Shown piece by piece: positions 32,728-41,292 of a stretch of 41,292 bases of DNA. The stretch is from positions 1-41,292 of the forward strand of contig CAZZCP010000014.1 of the NCBI GenBank assembly GCA_964653235.1, given 5' to 3'. This stretch comes from CAZZCP01 sp964653235. GTDB lineage: Bacteria; Bdellovibrionota; Bdellovibrionia; Bdellovibrionales; UBA840. The notes under the pieces were generated by a model. That model was given only the letters and a program-made list of their open reading frames with translations, did not search any database and had not been told where the DNA came from. The position numbers and the translations under genes were made by a program. Positions within the stretch are counted from its first letter, which is position 1. The number at the start of each line of letters is the position of its first letter.

Positions 32728-34104
32728 ATGTATATGAAAACGACCAGTTTTAAAATGATAAGTATCCTTGGCCTTTTCGCTCTATCGATATTCCTTATAC
32801 GGAGCTCGCAAAACAAACAGGTTCATAATACAGTAAAAATAGACCAAGTGCCGAAGTATGAAGAGAGCTATTGTTTTAAGCTAAATACTTTGCATACTCC
32901 AGTATGCCCTTATTCTAGCGGACCCTACATGCTACCGAGGCATTTCCCTCCAATTGGTATCTTTTTTGGGTATACTCAAGATAACGAACATGTAGACTTG
33001 TTGTTAAAGCTAGTAAAAATTGCCAATCAATCCATGGCTTCCCCAAAGTTAAATTTACTGATCCCGAGACAAGAAGTAGCCCTTAGTTACCAGTCATTAA
33101 GAGCAATGACGAATAGTGCATTTCGCTCTTCAATCAATATGATACCGACGCCCTCTGATGAGACTCTTTGGTCGCAAGATTATATGGAATTTGCCTATGA
33201 CCTCGATAAAAAAGAAGTTCTTTTTATCGATTTGCCTTATATTGATAGAGAAGGTGAGAGTCTGCCGACAGCTCTATCTTTAATCTGTAAAGCCCCTCTA
33301 GCTCTTGAAATTGGTGATGATAGCGACAGTTACAGTAATGGAGATATGGGAGGAAATATTGAGTCTTACCCTGGTGATATTATTTTAGTTGGCAATAATA
33401 TGTTGTCTGATACGAAACAAAAACTAAAACAATTTTTCACAAAACAAGAACTCTATGAAGTCGATGTTTTATTTTTAGAAACAGGACATGTGGATGAGAT
33501 ATTTTCATATCTACCCGACAAGAGTAATTCATCTTGTCCTTTTTTGTTAAATTATGCCTCTCCTAAGCTTGCCATAGATTTACTGAACCAAAGCGAAACT
33601 TGGGATCAATTGTTAGATTCTTATTATTATGATAAAAGTCTTTTTTTGAGTGAAGAATATGAAAGGGAAGACTTTTCGATATGCTTTCGCTCAACTAAAT
33701 TAAATCAAAACTCAAAAGCTTGCAGAAATTTGATTCAAGCCAATCAAAGCTATGAAAAGATCATACAGAAAAATTTGAAAGGCTTGGTACAAAAAATGAG
33801 TCAAAAATTAAACTGCCAAATACCTGTCAAAGCTTTACCACTACTTTTTGCTCCCGCTAAAGTTCAAGAAGAATATGGAGGAGAGGAAGACTTTGCCCGT
33901 TCGATAAATCCAAATCCTATTAACAATATTTTATTAAACTCTGATCTGATTATAGCCAGGCAAGCCAACCGAGTTTTTCAAGCATATACCAATGATGTTT
34001 TTCGCACTACTGGTATAACACCTCATTACGTAAATGGTAATTTGATGCATTATTTGAGCGGTGGTATACATTGCACTGTTAATATTGTTAGAGCATGTCG
34101 CTAA
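32728..34104 (+). CDS. Exported protein-arginine deiminase-like enzyme
   Basis: 458 aa with an N-terminal signal or anchor (residues 8-25). The PAD catalytic-domain motifs are present in order: LWSQDYMEFAYD (Asp151), MGGNIESYPGD (208-216), LETGHVDEIFSYLP (His254, Asp256), and LSGGIHCTVNIVR (Cys449). These match the Asp-His-Asp-Cys active site of PAD enzymes (D350, H471, D473, C645 in human PAD4), which convert peptidyl arginine to citrulline. The N-terminal immunoglobulin-like domains of vertebrate PADs are missing. Agmatine deiminases share the fold, but the QD-xxEF and GHVDE contexts favour PAD. The target is unknown; export suggests extracellular or periplasmic substrates. An alternative ATG is at 32734. 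The methyltransferase starts 8 bases after the stop. Confidence 0.85.
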   Translation: MYMKTTSFKMISILGLFALSIFLIRSSQNKQVHNTVKIDQVPKYEESYCFKLNTLHTPVCPYSSGPYMLPRHFPPIGIFFGYTQDNEHVDLLLKLVKIANQSMASPKLNLLIPRQEVALSYQSLRAMTNSAFRSSINMIPTPSDETLWSQDYMEFAYDLDKKEVLFIDLPYIDREGESLPTALSLICKAPLALEIGDDSDSYSNGDMGGNIESYPGDIILVGNNMLSDTKQKLKQFFTKQELYEVDVLFLETGHVDEIFSYLPDKSNSSCPFLLNYASPKLAIDLLNQSETWDQLLDSYYYDKSLFLSEEYEREDFSICFRSTKLNQNSKACRNLIQANQSYEKIIQKNLKGLVQKMSQKLNCQIPVKALPLLFAPAKVQEEYGGEEDFARSINPNPINNILLNSDLIIARQANRVFQAYTNDVFRTTGITPHYVNGNLMHYLSGGIHCTVNIVRACR

Positions 34105-34112
34105 AGTGAGAA

Positions 34113-34727
34113 ATGAAAATATATTCTGAATTTATCTTTCCTAGAATCTACAACTTTGCGCTACGACATAAAGCTTTTGATCAAGCAAGAGCCAATACTT
34201 TGCAAGAAGCCAAAGGTAAAATTCTAGAAATTGGCATCGGCACTGGTCTGAATTTAGACTATTACCCCTCTAAGGTGAGCGAAATTTCTGCTATTGAGCC
34301 AAGTCTTGGAATGCAAAAGAAACTTCGTGCAAAAAGCAAAGGGCACCGAATTCAAGTTCACACCAAACTTTGCTCAGCAGAAAAGCTTGAATTTGAAGAT
34401 GAAAGTTTCGACACTCTTGTGAGTACGCTGACTTTTTGTACGATTGAAGACTTAGATCAAGCCCTTCAAGAAATGAAGCGAGTGATGAAAGCAGATGCCA
34501 AGCTTTTATTTTTAGAGCATGGTCTTAGCCCCAGTCCTCAAATCTCTCGTTGGCAGCATCGTTTGAATCCTGTGCAAAAACGAATTGGATGCGGCTGCTC
34601 TTTGACGGTGAACACTCGAGAGGCCTTATTGAATGCTGGTTTTCAAATTTTAAAACTTCAAAATTATTACTTAGAGAATGTGCCTAAGTATGTGGGTTAT
34701 GTGTATGAAGGCATTGCTCATAAATAG
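34113..34727 (+). CDS. Class I SAM-dependent methyltransferase (METTL7-like)
   Basis: 204 aa. Motif I LEIGIGTGLNLDYYP (about residues 38-52), the acidic strand-2 end AIEPSLGM (about 60-67), LEFEDESFDTLVSTLTFCTI (about 91-110) and LLFLEHGLSP (about 130). The sequence from WQHRLNPVQKRIGCGCSLTV resembles the small-molecule thiol/lipid methyltransferases of the METTL7/UbiE-like group. Substrate unknown. It is probably co-transcribed with the PAD-like gene (8-base gap), with a ribosome site AGTGAGA. Confidence 0.85.
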   Translation: MKIYSEFIFPRIYNFALRHKAFDQARANTLQEAKGKILEIGIGTGLNLDYYPSKVSEISAIEPSLGMQKKLRAKSKGHRIQVHTKLCSAEKLEFEDESFDTLVSTLTFCTIEDLDQALQEMKRVMKADAKLLFLEHGLSPSPQISRWQHRLNPVQKRIGCGCSLTVNTREALLNAGFQILKLQNYYLENVPKYVGYVYEGIAHK

Positions 34728-34878
34728 TTTTTAGAACCTTAAAACAATCGATTGCTAGAAAATGGTTAGGGTGCAACCAAGAAAAACTTAAATTCACCTG
34801 AAATTCTATGCATATATTATAGGATCACTGCCCAAAAAAGACATATTTTACCAAGCCTGTCCCCCAGCGGGTGTAATC

Positions 34879-34906
34879 TTTGACTTGCTATATCAAGTAT
34901 TAGAAT
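34879..34906 (+). promoter_or_regulatory. Possible sigma70-type promoter for the porin-lipoprotein-nuclease operon
   Basis: TTTGAC (34879-34884), a 16-base spacer, then TAGAAT (34901-34906), 25 bases before the GTG start. TTGACT one base later is an equally good -35 with a 15-base spacer. Called by eye. Confidence 0.35.
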
Positions 34907-34930
34907 AAAAGTTCGGCGAGGAGGACCGCT

Positions 34931-36397
34931 GTGACTTTTAAGTATCTATTTCTACTACTTCTTATTGTTCCATTTTTTGCATATTCTGCCGAGCAAGCAC
35001 CAGAGCTGACCAATGTTCCCATCAGTAACGTTCTTGAGCAATCACCTGTTAAAACTGAAAAAGAGAAAGTGATGGTTGAGCTGTTTAGCTTTGAAGACTT
35101 TCTTTACACGGGCTCAAGAAAAACCGAACTGGGTGATCAACTTCAGTTGGTGTCACGTTTTCGTTATCAAATCACAGATGAGGCCTGGACATCTCTTGGC
35201 TTTCGAACCGATCCAGATGAAGATCGCTTTGATAACAAAACATCTGATTTTGAGTTTCGTACAGGTTACACTTACGAAAACTTAGTGGCCCAAGCAGACT
35301 TTAGTTTCAACACCAATGACCCCGATGGTGGTATTTCATTTGGTTTTGATCTTGACTCAGAAAATACATTTCTGCGCTACCGCTTTGAAGGCACAGACTT
35401 TCAATTGACCTTTTTTCCATTTAACTTTGACGGAAATGTAGGTGTGATTTTTGAAACCAATGATGTTACACGTATATACTACATTAATGGTACACCGACC
35501 TCTTTGCCCTTTGACCCGAATCTAAGCGCGACAGGCCCTCTAACAATTGCTCAGAAAACCATTCCTGGATTTGAATTTCGCTACAATTCAGTAAGAGATA
35601 GCAAGAACATCACAAGTTTTTATGTTGGAGTAGGTGGAACTTCTTACGAGTATCCGAATGACCCCAATTTTTCGATTTTATCCTCCACGGCTTCTGCGGA
35701 TTGGGCGAGAAAAGAAGCTTTGGGTTATAAATTTGGTTTTTTGTTGCGTAGTCCAAGCAGTTTCAACTCTTTTCAATATGTGGGCCAAACCAATAGTGAT
35801 GAAACTGGTGCTCTCTTAGAATCAGCGGGTTCTTTTTATTCGCTAACCCGTTTGTCTTCGCTGATTTATGAATTAGAAATCTCAGCTAGCCAAGGTGGTG
35901 AATTGCCTTGGAGACTGGATCGAAATGGCAATCTTGGTGATACAAGTCTTTTCTCTGCTTTTGCAGCCACCAACCGAACCTATGCTCATTTAAATACTTC
36001 TGACTTGCAAGAATGGGTGGGTGAGTGGGGCTATGCCGGAAGTTTAAAGCTAGGTTTGGCCAACGAAAAATATCGTCCCTATATTTCTTATCGTTATTTA
36101 AACGAGAACTTTGTTTATAGCTCTCGAATTTCAGCCCACAACTTGAGAACCAATGATTTGAGTCAGTCACATGGTGGAATTCACGCACCAGGAATTGGTG
36201 CTTTCGTTTACAGTGGAAACTTTATTATCAATCCACGTTTTGAATATCTACTAGCTCAGAATGATGTTTTTACGAAGAGCAATCAGCTCTCTGAGTTTCC
36301 GGCAAATCAAGCACGAATTGACAATGACTTTAGCTTTTTTATCAATGTGTCCTACTTCTTTGATGAACGTACAGGTCCAAGAACCTTTCGACTTTAA
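34931..36397 (+). CDS. Outer-membrane beta-barrel (porin-like) protein
   Basis: 488 aa. A Sec signal (residues 1-20, PFFAYSA) is followed by a short Pro/Glu linker, then long alternating amphipathic strands rich in Tyr/Phe/Asp/Asn (FRTGYTYENLVAQADFSF, YISYRYLNENFVYSS), and a final strand FFINVSYFFDERTG. This is the profile of a carbohydrate-type or putative-porin barrel of 16 or so strands. The GTG start at 34931 is well supported by GGCGAGGAGG 9 bases upstream. It leads a three-gene operon (12 bases to the next start), so passage of a substrate handled by the following two lipoproteins is plausible (inference). Confidence 0.78.
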   Translation: MTFKYLFLLLLIVPFFAYSAEQAPELTNVPISNVLEQSPVKTEKEKVMVELFSFEDFLYTGSRKTELGDQLQLVSRFRYQITDEAWTSLGFRTDPDEDRFDNKTSDFEFRTGYTYENLVAQADFSFNTNDPDGGISFGFDLDSENTFLRYRFEGTDFQLTFFPFNFDGNVGVIFETNDVTRIYYINGTPTSLPFDPNLSATGPLTIAQKTIPGFEFRYNSVRDSKNITSFYVGVGGTSYEYPNDPNFSILSSTASADWARKEALGYKFGFLLRSPSSFNSFQYVGQTNSDETGALLESAGSFYSLTRLSSLIYELEISASQGGELPWRLDRNGNLGDTSLFSAFAATNRTYAHLNTSDLQEWVGEWGYAGSLKLGLANEKYRPYISYRYLNENFVYSSRISAHNLRTNDLSQSHGGIHAPGIGAFVYSGNFIINPRFEYLLAQNDVFTKSNQLSEFPANQARIDNDFSFFINVSYFFDERTGPRTFRL

Positions 36398-36409
36398 GGG
36401 GGAGATTGC

Positions 36410-38602
36410 ATGATTCGTTTGATTCTTTTATTTGGTTTTTTAAGCCTATTTTTATCTTGTAGCTCTGAGAATTCAGATCCTACAGTAGAAACTTTGGTCG
36501 ATATGAAACTAATCAACGAAACCAACCAAAAATTATTGGATTTTGAGCAGGTTTATGTTTTGGGGCAAGTGTTTAGTGATCACCCTCAGGCAGATCGAAA
36601 TCTCATTCGTGCTGCTTTAAACAAGGCTCGCACTGCCGTTCAGATTTTAAGAAAACATGGTGGCCAATCCATTCCGCAATCTCAAACCAACTTGGCATAT
36701 AATGAGCTCAATTCTTGTATTTTTTTATTAGAAAAAGTACGACTTCTTGAAGGAGACCAAGAGCGAATTTTAGAAGTTTACAATAATATTCGCTATTTGC
36801 ACTATTCTTTGGCCAAGGCTTTAGGGCAAAAGATTAATGCTTGGGTTCTCTACAAACATAATTTTGGTGATGGTATAGAGCCTGAGTTTCGCGCTCCTGA
36901 GGGGAAAGATCGTTTTGGTAGGCCTGTTTGGGCAACGAACTTTCAGATTGATTTTCCAAAGGCAAAAGTACAGGCGCGCGACGGTTATGCTTGGTTGGTT
37001 TCGAAAAGTTTTGATATCAGCGAAGTAGAACAACCTGCCTTTCGTTTTCATGCAAGTTATTTGGTTACGAGTCGTGATGTACAGTTGCAACTTTTTGAAG
37101 TTGTTGAACGCGTTTTCAAAGTATTTGTGATTCTGGATCTTCAACCGGGTGAATCTCTTGAAGATCTTACAGAAGATCGAAAGTATAGAATTCGATACAA
37201 TAGAGATAAGATTCCTCTGGCTCGAGATTTTCATGATGAGTGGTTGCCCTTTGAATCTTTAGAGAGATTTAGAGGTCATAGTGTCACGATTGCCTTTTTA
37301 TTTGATACACGGGAAATTGAAGAAACACAGTATTATGGCTGGGATATTTTTGACTTTGAAATTCGAGGTGCTGGTCGTCTTAGAAGTCAAGCCTATTATT
37401 ATAGACCCAATTTTCAAGCGGGCTTGGATGAGTTTAATAGTAACAGCTCTCTTTTCTTTGGTCCCGAGTTTATAGCGAAAGATGGAGAGGCAAAAATAAT
37501 TTCAAATGGTCAAGCCGATTCAGTGCTTTTGAGTCCGATGATTTATACACGCAAAATGCCTTTTCAAGACTATGGAATGACACTGAGCTTTGTTGAAAAC
37601 TTAGAAGCAAGCTCTGATACAACACGAGCTGGTTTGTGGATTTCGACAGATTACGTTCCAGGGAGAGATGTTGATCTTAATGAAGAATCTCAAGGCTGGG
37701 AATTGATAAAGGAGTTAGGAGGGGCAAAAGATCGTATTCATGAAGTAAATCTGTCTTCCTTTCTGCAAAAAGATTTTTTCTTGGCGATTTCATTTGAATC
37801 AGAACAAGCCGGAGATGAGTTGAGTATTAGCAATTGGACCTTAGAATCTGATGGTGCACAAATTTATAGGTTTCCCTTCCAAATTCTACCTAAAAGAGTA
37901 GAAGCGATTCAGGCCTTTGATTATACAGATTTGAATTTTACAGATAGTTTAGACCGTCTTGGAGAAGAAATTCTTCCTGTGCCTGAAGAAACAAATGTAT
38001 CAGAGCTGAATCAGCCTGTAGCAGAGACTCAAACGGTGGAAACTAGAGAAGTATTAGAAGAGGCTACCGAGCCAGAGACAGAAGAGCCTAGAGAACAAGC
38101 TGTAGTTGCTGAGCCTGAGGCAGAAGAAACTACTGAAGCAACTATAGTTGCCGATTTAGCAGAAACACTAGATGAGCATCAAAGTCTATGGCGTCCTTCA
38201 GGGCGCGAACCCAAAGGGATGCGCGCAAGTGGTTATGGAGGAAGAGGAAATCCGAATAAAATCTATTTGTCTCGATTGATTCAAAGAAATATTGAGTTGT
38301 CCCCTGGAGAGAAGAATTTAATTCGTATCAAGCACAGGATTTTTCACTATCGAAATGCTTTTCCTCATTTAAATATCTATGCTCGTCCTAGCGGCTCAAC
38401 TGAAGAGTGGAAGAAGGTAAACCTGAGCCAAAACGATTTATTCACAGTGAAGAGATTTTCTGATGAACCTGAAATTTCTAGTTGGGGCTTGATTCCTTTT
38501 GAAAATACCAATGTGGATATTGCCTTTCACTATCAAGCATCAGAGTCTCAAGCACCAGAGTGGATCATTCAATCTGTAGAAATAGGGGTAGAAGATCGAT
38601 GA
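36410..38602 (+). CDS. Large lipoprotein of unknown function
   Basis: 730 aa. Lipobox LSC with the lipidated Cys at about residue 17 in MIRLILLFGFLSLFLSC. N-terminal part is helical (about 25-135), then a beta-rich region with aromatic and charged residues (about 140-520), an acidic Glu/Thr/Pro linker (about 535-592: NVSELNQPVAETQ, EEATEPETEE) and a compact C-terminal domain (about 600-730). The linker suggests a two-part surface protein. GGGGGAG precedes the ATG. Its TGA stop overlaps the start of the nuclease gene (ATGATG at 38599-38604), indicating coupled expression. No family recognised. Confidence 0.72.
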   Translation: MIRLILLFGFLSLFLSCSSENSDPTVETLVDMKLINETNQKLLDFEQVYVLGQVFSDHPQADRNLIRAALNKARTAVQILRKHGGQSIPQSQTNLAYNELNSCIFLLEKVRLLEGDQERILEVYNNIRYLHYSLAKALGQKINAWVLYKHNFGDGIEPEFRAPEGKDRFGRPVWATNFQIDFPKAKVQARDGYAWLVSKSFDISEVEQPAFRFHASYLVTSRDVQLQLFEVVERVFKVFVILDLQPGESLEDLTEDRKYRIRYNRDKIPLARDFHDEWLPFESLERFRGHSVTIAFLFDTREIEETQYYGWDIFDFEIRGAGRLRSQAYYYRPNFQAGLDEFNSNSSLFFGPEFIAKDGEAKIISNGQADSVLLSPMIYTRKMPFQDYGMTLSFVENLEASSDTTRAGLWISTDYVPGRDVDLNEESQGWELIKELGGAKDRIHEVNLSSFLQKDFFLAISFESEQAGDELSISNWTLESDGAQIYRFPFQILPKRVEAIQAFDYTDLNFTDSLDRLGEEILPVPEETNVSELNQPVAETQTVETREVLEEATEPETEEPREQAVVAEPEAEETTEATIVADLAETLDEHQSLWRPSGREPKGMRASGYGGRGNPNKIYLSRLIQRNIELSPGEKNLIRIKHRIFHYRNAFPHLNIYARPSGSTEEWKKVNLSQNDLFTVKRFSDEPEISSWGLIPFENTNVDIAFHYQASESQAPEWIIQSVEIGVEDR

Positions 38603-40872
38603 TGAAACTGAGTTTGCTTTTCATGCCTCTATTCTTTTGGGCTTGCTCTCAAGGAGAAGGAACGCCTGCAAAACCGATATCTGCTTTCATCACTTCTTCT
38701 GCAGATAAAAGTCGCTCTACCGTAATGGGTAATTTTACGGCTACAGCTGTAAAGCAGGCCTATGATTTAGATTTTGTATTTCTTCCGGCCAGATACTACC
38801 AAGATCGCGATGTCTTTTTTGAAGTAACGCCCAATATGTCTCCTCTTGAGATCGATCAAGTTCTTGAGCACTATCCTAGAAACCCGCAAGATCAAATTTT
38901 AATTGGTTCACTTTCTGGTAGGCACATCAAAAGATTTCTTATTTCCCGCTCTGAAGAATCATACAATGTCGATCTAGAAGTAGCGGGTTTGTGGTACCAT
39001 GTTCACTTTAATGGTGGAGTTGTAGAGTTTGCGAATACAACGATTCAAGGTCGCATGCCAATTGATGATGATCAAATCTATCGGGTGGCGATTAGTGATG
39101 ATTTTTTCTTTGGCTCCGCTTTTCCGGGTTATAAGTTTCGCAACAATTTTAACTTTCACTTCACCCGAGAGCGCCTTCAGCAATCGATTCGCGAAGGGGT
39201 TCGAAAGTTTTTAAGCTCATCAGATTCGCAATTTCGAGACTGGGCTTTGCCAAGAGCAAGAGTCACAGAAGAAGTTCGCAGTCATTTGGGATTTCGTGAT
39301 ATTTCAAAAATTCAAGGCAGAGGCCATGCAAGCCCCTTAAGAGCACATACTGTAGTCACTCGCGGAGTTGTGACCGCTGTGGGCTCAGATCCATGGTATC
39401 CTTTTGATTTAGATATCTATATTCAATCTCAGACTCCAGATAGCGACCCCCTGACATCTGAAGGTCTTCATATAACCTCTCAGTTTAACAATGTAAAACT
39501 GGAGCTCGGACAAGTCATTGAAGTTCGCGGAATCGTCATTGAAGAGATGAGAAGCAATGGAATGGGAGAGACCACATTAAGGCTTACCGAACCGCCAAAA
39601 GTCATTCAAGCTTCTAAGAGAGTCAAGGTCATGGTGGATAATAAAGAAATAGAGCAACCCGTTTTGCCGAAAGCTCTTGGTTTATCAAGAATTCCAACCG
39701 AAAAAATTTCGAATTTCTACGGTCCATTGATGCAGAAAAATGAATTGGATCTCACAGATGGTATCGACTTTTGGGAAAGTGTAGAGGGCATGAGAATTCA
39801 GGTGAGTGATTTGGTTGTTGCAGGTTTTCGCGGCGGCGGAGAAGAGCTTCTAGCCATTTCAGATCGTTTCTACTTAAATTTATATGTTTATTCAAAAAGA
39901 GCATTTACTCCTCACCTGCGCACTGCCAAAAATGGATTGATGCCGGATATTGTAAATGATGATTTCAACCCAGAGCTCTTTGTGATCACCACCAATCATC
40001 TTTCTCGCGGAATTCAAGTGATTCGAAATCGCAGCCGTGATGAATACTATATGTACAATGTAGGAGATGAAATTGCTCACTCGGGGCAGATTTTAGAAGG
40101 TGTAATGACCTACCCAAGAAACCTCTTCGGTGGGGGTGAGTACGCGATGGTTCTCCCTGTGGCCCAAGAAGCGATGGTCTATGATAACATTAAAACTGAG
40201 GGCTTTGTTCCTTTTGAAGATCGCCCTATCACTCGACTAGAGAGTGGTGATGACCCCCATACGATAACTGCTGCGACATTTAACCTTGAAAACTTGGCTG
40301 GCAACAGGCCCGACAGAATCGCAAAACTTGCCGAGGTTGTTGAAACAAATTTAAAGTGTCCTGATCTAATCAATTTGGTTGAGATTCAAGATAACAACGG
40401 AACTTCTCTTCGAGCAGGTGCTGGAGCAGGTATTACTCTTAAAAGAGTCAAAGTCGCAATCCAAGAACGTTGTATTCGTGCTCATTACGAATATGTGAAT
40501 ATTGACCCCTTTGAACAAGCAGAGGGTGGACAACCAGGGGGTAATATTCGAATCTCAATACTTTATAACCAAGAGAAACTTGGTTTTGAGTATCGCGGAA
40601 CCTACAAGCCCCTTGAGGGTGGGCATACAGGAGTTATGCCAGGTGGCGCATTAAGCTTAAACCCTGGCAGGGTTTTTCCGCTCGATCCCATCTTTGGTCG
40701 CTCGAGAAGAAGTCCAGTTATGGAGTTTTATCTACGCGCAAAACCAACAGAAAAACTCTATTTTATTGGCGCTCACTTAAATTCTAAATTGGGCGATACC
40801 GATGTTTGGGGAAGTGAACAACCAGTGGCCCAATTGTCAGATGATTTGCGTGCTTTAAGACTGTCATGCTAG
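38599..40872 (+). CDS. Lipoprotein nuclease of the endonuclease/exonuclease/phosphatase family, truncated
   Basis: 757 aa from ATG 38599. Lipoprotein signal ends FFWAC (Cys at about 16). Domains: an N-terminal region resembling the 5'-nucleotidase C-terminal domain (about 35-190), an OB-fold nuclease segment (about 245-345: VTRGVVTAVG, VIEVRGIVIEE), and an EEP domain from about residue 555: ATFNLENLAGN, LVEIQDNNG (catalytic Glu), ISILYNQEKL and FIGAHLNSKLGDTDVWGSEQP. The domain order is that of secreted YhcR/NucH-like nucleases. It stops at about 40,865, before the expected GDxN and SDH motifs, so the active site is incomplete here. The break coincides with a composition change, so truncation is probably an assembly artefact and the real protein is likely longer. 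Confidence 0.8.
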   Translation: MMKLSLLFMPLFFWACSQGEGTPAKPISAFITSSADKSRSTVMGNFTATAVKQAYDLDFVFLPARYYQDRDVFFEVTPNMSPLEIDQVLEHYPRNPQDQILIGSLSGRHIKRFLISRSEESYNVDLEVAGLWYHVHFNGGVVEFANTTIQGRMPIDDDQIYRVAISDDFFFGSAFPGYKFRNNFNFHFTRERLQQSIREGVRKFLSSSDSQFRDWALPRARVTEEVRSHLGFRDISKIQGRGHASPLRAHTVVTRGVVTAVGSDPWYPFDLDIYIQSQTPDSDPLTSEGLHITSQFNNVKLELGQVIEVRGIVIEEMRSNGMGETTLRLTEPPKVIQASKRVKVMVDNKEIEQPVLPKALGLSRIPTEKISNFYGPLMQKNELDLTDGIDFWESVEGMRIQVSDLVVAGFRGGGEELLAISDRFYLNLYVYSKRAFTPHLRTAKNGLMPDIVNDDFNPELFVITTNHLSRGIQVIRNRSRDEYYMYNVGDEIAHSGQILEGVMTYPRNLFGGGEYAMVLPVAQEAMVYDNIKTEGFVPFEDRPITRLESGDDPHTITAATFNLENLAGNRPDRIAKLAEVVETNLKCPDLINLVEIQDNNGTSLRAGAGAGITLKRVKVAIQERCIRAHYEYVNIDPFEQAEGGQPGGNIRISILYNQEKLGFEYRGTYKPLEGGHTGVMPGGALSLNPGRVFPLDPIFGRSRRSPVMEFYLRAKPTEKLYFIGAHLNSKLGDTDVWGSEQPVAQLSDDLRALRLSC

Positions 40873-40874
40873 AG

Positions 40875-41292
40875 TCAAAAATCAAACCGATACACATCAC
40901 CAGTCGGTGACAAAGGCGTAGAAGTCGCCACATAGAGAACTCGGCTGTGCCAATCCACGGCGGTACTATCAGGTGAGCTTTCAAACGAAGCCCAGGACCT
41001 GCCCGCATCCGTCGACCTGTATAGGGAGTCGAAAGCACATGCTATCAATTCGCCAGGGTTTGTGGTGTTTAACTTGATATCATGTAGTCCCGCATCTAAC
41101 GAGTCAGATAAGAGCCAAGTATTGCCACCATCATTAGAGCTCATTATTTGCCAGCTCATACAAACATAGACCATCTCAACATTTGTGGGATCAAACGCTA
41201 TCCCTCTGACAAAGTCAAAAATATTAGGATCCTGTGGTATTTCAATTACTTGCTCCCAGGTTAAACCACTGTCTCGTGATCGGTCTAAGATC
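40875..41292 (-). CDS. Asp-box (BNR) beta-propeller protein, C-terminal part
   Basis: The minus strand reads open from the right window edge to a TGA at 40877-40875 (about 138 codons). Repeated Asp-box motifs S-x-D-x-G-x-T/S-W: SRDSGLTWEQV, SNDGGNTWLLS and STDAGRSWASF, with MVYVCM-type strands between. These are blades of a sortilin/sialidase-like beta-propeller, usually exported. The N-terminus lies outside the window. G+C in this stretch is much higher than in the preceding gene (33 of 60 bases at 40921-40980, against 21 of 60 at 40741-40800), and it lies only 2 bases from the truncated nuclease. It may belong to another genome joined by misassembly. Confidence 0.75.
   Translation of the reverse strand, partial: ILDRSRDSGLTWEQVIEIPQDPNIFDFVRGIAFDPTNVEMVYVCMSWQIMSSNDGGNTWLLSDSLDAGLHDIKLNTTNPGELIACAFDSLYRSTDAGRSWASFESSPDSTAVDWHSRVLYVATSTPLSPTGDVYRFDF

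Noticed and set aside
36821..37234. 137-codon minus-strand ORF
   Set aside because: Antisense to the 730-aa lipoprotein gene; no recognisable protein features.
40784..41038. 84-codon minus-strand ORF
   Set aside because: Out-of-frame shadow crossing the probable chimeric junction; the Asp-box frame is the convincing one.
1..41292. tRNA, rRNA, CRISPR array, phage or transposase genes
   Set aside because: No T-loop/acceptor pattern, regular direct repeats or recombinase domains were recognised on either strand by reading; a tRNA scan would settle the tRNA question.

Overview
The window is about 41.3 kb of AT-rich bacterial chromosome (roughly 40% G+C by eye). It carries four 10-N scaffold gaps, so it comes from a draft assembly or metagenome bin. 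Gene content suggests a Gram-negative, probably of the Bdellovibrionota/Oligoflexia or delta-proteobacterial kind. The signs are several lipobox proteins and a beta-barrel porin, a membrane-anchored FtsY, a Tat signal, a PPDK-SMC-FtsY block and a RimB-RimK pair. The taxonomic call is inference. I see no rRNA, tRNA, CRISPR array, phage genes or transposase.

Layout. 1-11.2 kb is a housekeeping block, mostly on the minus strand: glyS, ppdK, smc, ftsY and folE2, then a DksA-like gene translationally coupled to cysS (cut by the window edge). A small zinc-ribbon gene lies on the plus strand. 11.4-15.7 kb is accessory: a diheme cytochrome, exported or lipoproteins of unknown function, a TerB-like protein and a DUF938 methyltransferase. 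It includes a 174-bp element bounded by perfect 23-bp inverted repeats between two divergent genes. 15.8-19.6 kb carries ftsH, a CBS-pair protein overlapping a PPK2 gene that has an in-frame TGA, and a Tat-exported Csp1-like copper-storage protein. 19.7-24.8 kb is a carbohydrate module: DUF3604/PHP protein, Gfo/Idh/MocA oxidoreductase and sodium:solute symporter in one tight minus-strand operon, divergent from a NagB-like sugar-phosphate deaminase. An aquaporin, a lipoprotein and a YghU-type GST follow.

28.2-30.3 kb holds a rimB-rimK operon (RimK has an extra TrkA-C domain). It is followed by the decayed 5' part of an aspartoacylase/succinylglutamate-desuccinylase gene, on which an opposing hypothetical gene now ends. 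30.4-34.7 kb has an ACT-domain protein, NDH-2, a DUF4442 hotdog protein, an exported enzyme with all four catalytic residues of protein-arginine deiminase, and a methyltransferase. 34.9-40.9 kb is a three-gene surface operon: porin-like barrel, large lipoprotein, and lipoprotein nuclease of the endonuclease/exonuclease/phosphatase family. The nuclease is cut off mid-domain at about 40,865, where base composition changes and a minus-strand Asp-box beta-propeller begins. This is probably a chimeric join.

All four N gaps appear to be zero-length or negative gaps. The flanks abut or overlap by 0, 7, 3 and 8 bases, and removing the Ns and the duplicated bases restores one intact frame in every case.
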